Of a DNA stretch of 64,000 nt, positions 58,232 to 64,000 are shown one piece after another. The position numbers were made by a program, and so were the translations under genes. Each line of letters starts with the position of its first letter. Positions within the stretch are counted from its first letter, which is position 1. The stretch is taken from the NCBI GenBank assembly GCA_031260355.1, contig JAIRJZ010000079.1, positions 1 to 64,000 of the forward strand. The letters are read 5' to 3'. The stretch is from Burkholderiales bacterium. GTDB taxonomy: Bacteria; Pseudomonadota; Gammaproteobacteria; Burkholderiales; Casimicrobiaceae. Below the pieces are notes generated by a model. That model saw nothing but the letters and a program-made list of their open reading frames with translations, did not search any database and was not told where the DNA came from.

Positions 58232-60091
58232 CTAGCGGCTCTGCTCGTAAAATCCGCGTCCCCTCCAGACCGCCACCGCTCCAAGCAACGCCATCAGCAA
58301 CATGAGCGTGAGGCCGTTGAGTGTCGGCACCGTCGCCGCCGCGTTCCTCACCGGCGGTGTTGCTCTAAGCAGCGTGGTGGCCATCGCGGAACACGGCGGC
58401 GAGGTGATGCCGTCCGCGCATAAAGCCCCCAGCGTATCCGTGCCTACTGTCACGGTATTCACGATGCTTGCCGGCAACGGGGCAACATCGGCCACCGTTG
58501 CGTCGATCACCCAAGTGACAACACCGGCTGCCGGCAAGGTCGGGATGGCCGGAGGTGTGGTAAACGGCCAGTCCGCACCCGAAGCGCCGCTTGGACACGT
58601 TGCGCCTGTTGCTGTACACGTCCAAGCGATACCCGCTGATGCGATTCCCGGCGGGAGGGCATCGGTAATGGACACATTCGCGGCGGCGGCCTGCCCGGTG
58701 TTTGCCACCGTGACCGTATAGGTCAAGTTGTCGCCAGCCGTCAGCGCCGTGGCCGGGTTTACTGTTTTTGTGACCTCCAGAACCGGAATAGGCGCATCGT
58801 TGACGATCAGTGCTGCCGGCAACGGCGGGAGCAGACCGGTGAGATTGCTCATATTGGTCGAGTCATTCGTATAAGTGCCTTGCACAGATGATGTTACATC
58901 GACGCTTACCGTGCAAGACGCTGCTCCTGTCGGCAAGTTGCCCGAGGCTGTTATCGACGAGCTTCCCGGCGTCGCAGTGACCACCCCGGCGTTGCAGGTG
59001 GTGGATGAGGTTAACGGCGAAGCTACCACCACATCAGAGGGCAAGTTGTCGGTAAACGACCAGCCGTTTTTCGCCAGAAGATCGGTTGTGTTGGTAATCG
59101 TGAACGTCAACGTGCTCGTTTCACCTTCAAGAATCTGCGACGGTGAAAACGCCTTTTCCAACTGTGGTGTTACGTCCAGAATCTGGAGAAAATCAACGGC
59201 CACGTCATTGCCGTTGCCCGAAGCTGTCTTGTTATCGATTTGAAGACCGAGCGGAGAAGCCGCCGACAACAATACAGCGGGCGAATAGGCATGCAATATG
59301 CGGACGACACCAACTCTGGGATTGCTGGGCGCGTGCGGCGAAATGGCCGCAGCAGTGATCGGCGCCGAACAAGGAACCACACTCTGAGTGTGCAAAACGC
59401 CGCCCACCAGCAGACTCATCTCTTCAACTGCGTCATCGTGATTGGGGTTGTCGGCATTACAGTTCATCTCGGCGAACCAGGCAGACGATGCGTAATAACG
59501 TCCACCCACTCCTGAAACAAGCCCCTCTCCTTTGATCATGGTACCGGCTGTTTGTGCTTGGTTGCTTCTGTTCGTCATCGCCGCCAACACGTTGTTTGTC
59601 TGGGCATCTGCTGCCGATTTCCCATGAGCCAAACCAAGCATATAAGACATGTACCTGAGAAAATACCAAGCGGCGCGCTGGTTTCCGCCGACATCTCTGC
59701 CGGCAGCGTCGGTACAGCCGCTATCGCTGCCAGGATTTCCCGAGCCGTTGTTCAACAGCCAGCCGTTGCAGGCGTTATACCCCGGCAACCAGCCCGAAGC
59801 GGCTGAATAAGCCACCCCCGTACTGCTTGTGTAGTTAACCAGCGAGACCGCGGTCACGCCAGCCGGAGGGGTTCCTGTGGAGAAGTCTTCCGTGTACACC
59901 GGTTGCGGTGCTGCCGGCGCTGCAAATGCCGGGGCGGACATGCTGACAAACAACGTCGCGCCAACAACCACAGCCAGCGATGATCGTTGACAATACACCC
60001 GCGCTAAGCGCACGAACGATGAGACAAACGCAAGCAATATTTTCCTATTGCACGATTTATTGTTGCTTTTTATTGATGGAACGTTCTTCAT
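58232..60091 (-). CDS. Exported DUF11-type surface protein with IPTL-CTERM-like sorting tail
   Basis: ATG 60091 has GGGAG eight bases ahead and gives a 619-residue preprotein with a long signal peptide (about 57 residues, Lys/Asn-rich then hydrophobic, ending APAFA). The N-terminal region of about 300 residues is of unknown family, with several Cys. Two DUF11-like beta domains follow ('TFTITNTTDLL', 'WSFTDNLP' and 'LTYTVTVANTGQAAAANVSI', 'DALPPGI'). The tail is 'ATVPTLNGL', about 18 hydrophobic residues, then Trp-Arg-Gly-Arg, the IPTL-CTERM pattern. DUF11 proteins are typical surface adhesins or matrix proteins. It precedes the aas operon on the same strand but is separated by its terminator. 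Confidence 0.85.
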   Translation of the reverse strand: MKNVPSIKSNNKSCNRKILLAFVSSFVRLARVYCQRSSLAVVVGATLFVSMSAPAFAAPAAPQPVYTEDFSTGTPPAGVTAVSLVNYTSSTGVAYSAASGWLPGYNACNGWLLNNGSGNPGSDSGCTDAAGRDVGGNQRAAWYFLRYMSYMLGLAHGKSAADAQTNNVLAAMTNRSNQAQTAGTMIKGEGLVSGVGGRYYASSAWFAEMNCNADNPNHDDAVEEMSLLVGGVLHTQSVVPCSAPITAAAISPHAPSNPRVGVVRILHAYSPAVLLSAASPLGLQIDNKTASGNGNDVAVDFLQILDVTPQLEKAFSPSQILEGETSTLTFTITNTTDLLAKNGWSFTDNLPSDVVVASPLTSSTTCNAGVVTATPGSSSITASGNLPTGAASCTVSVDVTSSVQGTYTNDSTNMSNLTGLLPPLPAALIVNDAPIPVLEVTKTVNPATALTAGDNLTYTVTVANTGQAAAANVSITDALPPGIASAGIAWTCTATGATCPSGASGADWPFTTPPAIPTLPAAGVVTWVIDATVADVAPLPASIVNTVTVGTDTLGALCADGITSPPCSAMATTLLRATPPVRNAAATVPTLNGLTLMLLMALLGAVAVWRGRGFYEQSR

Positions 60092-60822
60092 TTTTTTTCT
60101 CCCAGATTGACTCGCAATACCCTTCGTAGCTGGTTTCCGCAGCACAGATCTACATCGGCCAAGCACCCTGAAAACAGCTTGAGACCGTTTTGGTGATTCC
60201 GTTGCTGACGCACTATCCCATTTTTTTAATTGCAAAATCAATTGCCCGCCGGAGCATCTGAAACGTATTTTCATTTCGTTCGGTATGCGTGCAACACATT
60301 GTCAAGACATCGTTACAACCCTTAACCAGCACATCGAGAATTAAGAGAGGGCGCATAAAACGTCACATTTTTGTTGCCTCATCATTTGTAATCACCGAAG
60401 TCTTAAGGAACCTCTGAAAAACCCCTCCTGTCATTCTGCGCGTAGCGAAGCGAAGTCGCAGAATCCAGACGCCGCGTGGATCCTGCGACTTCGCGCAGGA
60501 TGACAAGCGGGGGGATAGCAGGGTTGTTCAGAGCGTCCTTAAGAGAAAGCTCTCGTTTCCTCTTGTTTCCGGCCGCTTTGTTTTAGAATCTTTTTTTGCC
60601 TCAACATTCCGCCTTCACTCTCTTCCCTTGCGGAAGAGGGCAGTCGAAATGCTTGCCCGTGAAATGCTTTTTATCGGAAGCCGGAAACGAGGGAAGGATG
60701 GTGTTTACCCCGTTTGCTAGCGAACGAGATATGCACATCTGAAACAGCGAACGCTTCAGAAAAAGGCGACGATCCTCTTTTGATTGATTAGGCGTTTTGT
60801 TCCTGTTAAAAAATAGTACGCC
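60092..60822. other. Intergenic region between the DUF11 and MFS genes
   Basis: No gene is seen in 731 bp. It holds R1 copy 3 (60404-60541), an R3-like hairpin (60611-60644, CTCTTCCCTTGCGGAAGAG) and the DUF11 gene's Shine-Dalgarno at its left end. A TTGACA (minus strand) near 60300 might belong to the DUF11 promoter but lacks a clear -10. Confidence 0.6.
60404..60541 (+). repeat. R1 MITE-like repeat, copy 3
   Basis: A 138-bp copy with the best-preserved ends: CTTAAGGA...TCCTTAAG, bounded by TA. Nearly identical in sequence to copy 2. Not next to a coding end, unlike copies 1 and 2. Confidence 0.85.
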
Positions 60823-62040
60823 TCACCCCTTCAACTCCGTCCTCTGCGTCTCTTTCCCCAGCACCGCTACCGCAGCAACCCCAACCACAATCGTCGAACA
60901 GAAGATGACAAAGACCGTCTCGATGCTGATTTGAGCGGCGACGAGGTAACCGACCATCAGCGGGCCAAGAATGCCGCCGATGCGACCGACCGACGCTGCC
61001 GCGCCGGCGCCGGTAGCGCGAATCGCGTCCGGATATTGCTCAGGTGTGTAAACATAAAGCGCACCCCAGGCGCCGAGGTTGAAGAACGAAAGCAGCATTC
61101 CGGCCGTCAACAGTTCCGCGACAGACTCGGCGTTGCCGAAGAAGTAAGCGGAAAGCGCCGTGCCCAGCAGGTAAGTGATCAACACCATCTTGCGTCCCAC
61201 CCGGTCGATCAACCAGGCGACGGTGAAATAACCCGGCAACTGCGCCAGCGTCATGATCAGCACATACCCGAAGCTTTTCATCAGATCGAAACCCTTGAGC
61301 ACAACAACGCTCGGCAACCACAGAAACATGCCGTAATACGAGAACACGACGCAGAACCACAGTACCCACAGCATGACCGTCGCCCGCCGATACGGACGGG
61401 AAAAAAGCAGCGCCAACTTTTCCAAAAAACCGGGCTTCTTCTGCACTGCTGTTTGCAGCGAAATAAAGCGCGGCGAATCGGGCAAATTGCGCCGCAAATA
61501 GACGGCGTAAAACGCCGGCAGCGCACCAAGCAGCAGGGCAACCCGCCAACCGTAATCCGGGATGACGAAAAAGGCGATCAGCGCCGCCAGTATCCAACCC
61601 AACGCCCAGAAGCTTTCCAGCAATACGACAACTTTGCCGCGCTCATGCGCCTGCACGCTTTCCGATACCAGCGTAGAAGCCACCGGCAATTCGCCGCCAA
61701 GCCCCAGCCCAACAAAGAAACGCAGGAAGAGCAACATCGCCAGCGTGGTCGATGCCGCCGACAAGCCGCTGGCAATGCTGAAGGTCAACAGGGTCAGGAT
61801 AAAAACTTTCTTGCGGCCTATCCTGTCCGCCAGCATGCCGAACATCAGCGCGCCAAGCGCCATTCCGATGGAATTGACGCCGGCAATCCACCCCATTTCC
61901 GTGGTCGACAGACCCCAATCGTGTTTGAGCGCCGCCATGATGAACGACAACAGACCGACGTCGAGCGCATCGAACATCCAGCCCAACCCGGCAATCGTCA
62001 GAAGCTTGTTACGTGAGATGCGGAGTTCCGCTGCCGCCAT
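60823..62040 (-). CDS. MFS transporter, NiaP/aromatic-acid:H+ symporter type
   Basis: A 405-residue, 12-helix transporter. The N-terminus 'LLTIAGLGWMFDALDVGLLSF' is close to NiaP/YceI niacin transporters and the AAHS group; 'GMLADRIGRKKVFILTLL' and 'WLIDRVGRKMVLI' are the two MFS A-motifs, and 'RFFVGLGLGGELPVASTLVSE' fits the sugar-porter-like motif (cited as its ends RFFVGLG and VASTLVSE). Substrate is inferred from N-terminal similarity. It is divergent from copA, sharing a 66-bp intergenic region. Confidence 0.88.
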   Translation of the reverse strand: MAAAELRISRNKLLTIAGLGWMFDALDVGLLSFIMAALKHDWGLSTTEMGWIAGVNSIGMALGALMFGMLADRIGRKKVFILTLLTFSIASGLSAASTTLAMLLFLRFFVGLGLGGELPVASTLVSESVQAHERGKVVVLLESFWALGWILAALIAFFVIPDYGWRVALLLGALPAFYAVYLRRNLPDSPRFISLQTAVQKKPGFLEKLALLFSRPYRRATVMLWVLWFCVVFSYYGMFLWLPSVVVLKGFDLMKSFGYVLIMTLAQLPGYFTVAWLIDRVGRKMVLITYLLGTALSAYFFGNAESVAELLTAGMLLSFFNLGAWGALYVYTPEQYPDAIRATGAGAAASVGRIGGILGPLMVGYLVAAQISIETVFVIFCSTIVVGVAAVAVLGKETQRTELKG

Positions 62041-62106
62041 TGTGTATTCTCCGGGGTACAGGGAAATTTCCCCGTTTTCTGTATCCGACTATTATACTGC
62101 GGTATT

Positions 62107-64000
62107 ATGACCATCAACCTCGACATTTCCGGTATGACTTGCGTGGCCTGTGCCGCGCGCATCGAGAAAGTTTTGAACCGACTCGACGGCGTTTCCGCAC
62201 ACGTCAATTTCGCCACCGAAACGGCGCACGTTGAGATCGTCGAAAAAACCAATGGTTCCATCACCGTCGAGACGCTGATCGCCGCCGTACAACGCGCCGG
62301 TTACGACGCGAAGCCCGCCATCGATCCGTTTCTGGCGGCCGATGCCGACGCCCGCGCCGAAGAAGAAAAACTCGCCGCGGCGTTGAAACGCCAACGCAAC
62401 ATCCTGATTGCCGCCGCATTGTTGTGTCTGCCGTTTCTCTGGCAAATGGTTCTGATGTTGATCGGCGGCAACCATGCCATTCTCCCGCCGTGGTTGCAGT
62501 TTCTGCTCGCGGCACCGATCCAGTTTGTCGCCGGCGCGCGCTTTTACAAAGGCTCCTGGCACGCGCTGCGCGGCGGCGCGGCCAACATGGATGTTCTCGT
62601 CGCGCTGGGGACTTCGTGCGCTTTTCTGCTATCGCTGGTGGTGTGGCTGTGGCCGCTGCCGGATCAGCACGTGTACTTCGAAGCCAGCGCCGTCATCATC
62701 ACGCTGGTGCTGTTCGGCAAATGGCTGGAGGCGCGCGCCCGCGCCCGCGCTTCGACGGCGCTGAAAAGTCTGATGGCGTTGCAACCGAATACGGTGTTGC
62801 GTTTATCGAACGGCACCGTCGAAAACGTGCCGCTAGCGCAAATTCACCCGGGCGATGCTTATCTGGTGCGCGCCGGAGATACGGTGCCGGTTGACGGCAC
62901 GATTACTGCCGGTCATTCGGCGTTGAACGAAGCCATGCTGACCGGCGAGAGCCTGCCGATCGACAAGAGCGTCGGCGATACGGTTTTTTCCGGCACGATC
63001 AACCTCAGCGGCGCGCTCGAATGTACCGCCACCGCCGTCGGTCACACCACGCTGCTCGCCGGTATCGTTCGCCAAGTGGCGCAGGCGCAAGGCTCGCGGG
63101 CGCCGATCCAGCGAACCGCCGACCGGGTCGCCGCCGTGTTTGTTCCGGCGGTGCTGGCCATCGCCGTATTGACACTGATCGCCAACGGTTTCGCGCTCGG
63201 CGACTGGACGCAGGCGCTGCTGCGCGCCACTGCCGTGCTGGTCATCGCCTGTCCGTGTGCGCTCGGACTTGCCACGCCCACAGCGCTGATCGTCGGCGTC
63301 GGCCGCGCGGCGCAAGCCGGCATCTTGATCAAAAACGCTGAAGCACTCGAACGCGCCGAACAAATCGACACGTTGCTGTTCGACAAGACCGGCACGTTGA
63401 CCACGGGGACGCCGTATCTTGTGGGACTGCATGTGTTGCCTGATCTTGACGAAAACACGTTGTTGTCCACCGCAGCGGCGCTGGAACAAGGCGTGAACCA
63501 CCCGCTGGCACAGGCGATTGTTGTCGCCGCGCAGGCGCGCGGGCTGACCTTGCCTGCCGTCACCGATGTTCAACAACACAGCGGTTTGGGCGTCAGCGCC
63601 GTGCTCGACGGCGAAATCTGGTGCATCGGGTCGCCGGCGTTTCTGCAAAAACAGGGCATCGACATTGCCACGGCATCATGGGATGTCGAAGAAGCCGCCA
63701 CGCCCGTCGTCATCGCCGATGGCACACGGTTAAAAGGCGTGTTGCTGCTCGCCGATACTATCCGCGACAACGCCGCACTGACGATGGCAGCATTGCGCGC
63801 GCAACGCATCACACCGTATCTCGTGACCGGCGATCGCGAACGCGCCGCGCAACCGGTCGCCCTCCTCGCCGGTATTGACGAAGTGCGAACGCAACAATTG
63901 CCGCAGGACAAACGCGCGCTGGTCATGGCGTTGCAACAAGCGCATCACGTTGTCGGCATGGTCGGCGACGGCGTCAACGACGCGCCGGCGCTGGCGCAGG
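62107..64000 (+). CDS. copA: Copper-exporting P1B-type ATPase CopA (partial)
   Basis: The frame is open from ATG 62107 to the window edge (about 631 residues seen). One N-terminal HMA domain with 'GMTCVACAARIEKVL'; then membrane segments; 'LTGESLPIDK' (TGE); the intramembrane metal site 'CPCALGLATPTAL'; the phosphorylation site 'DKTGTLTTGTP'; 'VNHPLAQAI' with the P1B His-Pro; and 'MVGDGVNDAPALAQ' at the edge. It exports Cu(I) from the cytoplasm. No CueR-type operator was seen in the short upstream region. Confidence 0.95.
   Translation, partial: MTINLDISGMTCVACAARIEKVLNRLDGVSAHVNFATETAHVEIVEKTNGSITVETLIAAVQRAGYDAKPAIDPFLAADADARAEEEKLAAALKRQRNILIAAALLCLPFLWQMVLMLIGGNHAILPPWLQFLLAAPIQFVAGARFYKGSWHALRGGAANMDVLVALGTSCAFLLSLVVWLWPLPDQHVYFEASAVIITLVLFGKWLEARARARASTALKSLMALQPNTVLRLSNGTVENVPLAQIHPGDAYLVRAGDTVPVDGTITAGHSALNEAMLTGESLPIDKSVGDTVFSGTINLSGALECTATAVGHTTLLAGIVRQVAQAQGSRAPIQRTADRVAAVFVPAVLAIAVLTLIANGFALGDWTQALLRATAVLVIACPCALGLATPTALIVGVGRAAQAGILIKNAEALERAEQIDTLLFDKTGTLTTGTPYLVGLHVLPDLDENTLLSTAAALEQGVNHPLAQAIVVAAQARGLTLPAVTDVQQHSGLGVSAVLDGEIWCIGSPAFLQKQGIDIATASWDVEEAATPVVIADGTRLKGVLLLADTIRDNAALTMAALRAQRITPYLVTGDRERAAQPVALLAGIDEVRTQQLPQDKRALVMALQQAHHVVGMVGDGVNDAPALAQ

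Noticed and set aside
57776-58284. Small minus-strand genes of 75 and 94 codons in the aas upstream region
   Set aside because: They cross the duplication and the terminator, lack good start signals and have no recognisable domain.
62041-62106. CueR-type copper operator before copA
   Set aside because: No ACCTTCC-GGAAGG-like dyad is present; control must differ or lie elsewhere.

Overview
The window looks like a chromosomal stretch of a betaproteobacterium (Rhodocyclales/Nitrosomonadales-like). The reasons are moderate-to-high GC and several gene orders typical of that class: rimP-nusA-infB-rbfA / truB-rpsO-pnp, map-glnD, prfB-lysS, tamA-tamB, and an M23 peptidase-anmK pair divergent from tyrS. 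This assignment is inference from gene order and protein character; no rRNA or tRNA gene was seen.

Layout. 1-7988 (minus, open at the left edge) is one giant RHS/YD-repeat protein with a teneurin-like domain order and two N-terminal membrane segments. 8377-15536 holds a small membrane protein, a mini-HTH protein, tadA, an LD-carboxypeptidase, a beta-class GST, a hemolysin-III-like protein, a Zn-finger/membrane/TPR protein and a rhomboid protease with TPR-like tail. 15584-20382 holds anmK and an M23 peptidase divergent from tyrS, then a DUF2092-like periplasmic protein. 20529-32792 is the translation/RNA cluster (rimP, nusA, infB, rbfA, truB, rpsO, pnp), interrupted by an inverted gene for a beta-helix/InlB-repeat surface protein. 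32919-46115 carries a YjbE/TerC-type membrane protein, tamB-tamA, gspC, map-glnD and ettA. 46127-49056 is a divergent trpD-trpC-trpF group with a GxxExxY gene inserted in it. 49335-53950 carries a TPR lipoprotein-like or periplasmic protein, prfB (with its programmed frameshift), a metallo-beta-lactamase-fold protein and lysS. 53960-57763 is a three-gene operon, acyl-ACP synthetase/acyltransferase (aas-like), FeeM/LuxI-like GNAT and class V aminotransferase. 58232-60091 is a DUF11 surface protein, then an MFS transporter and a copper P-type ATPase (copA) running off the right edge.

Themes. (1) Three proteins carry IPTL-CTERM-like hydrophobic sorting modules, two of them C-terminal and one internal in the RHS protein, which points to an exosortase-H-type surface system encoded elsewhere. 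(2) The aas-GNAT-aminotransferase operon looks like a small, possibly undescribed acylated-amine or amino-lipid pathway and is the best candidate for a new system. (3) Housekeeping gene groups have been interrupted repeatedly by accessory genes: a surface protein between rbfA and truB, a GxxExxY gene in trp, and an MBL gene between prfB and lysS. (4) A TA-bounded MITE-like repeat (about 138 bp, three copies) ends two genes by supplying part of their stop codons.

Limits: all family names come from reading motifs by eye; no database search, structure prediction or computed statistic was available.
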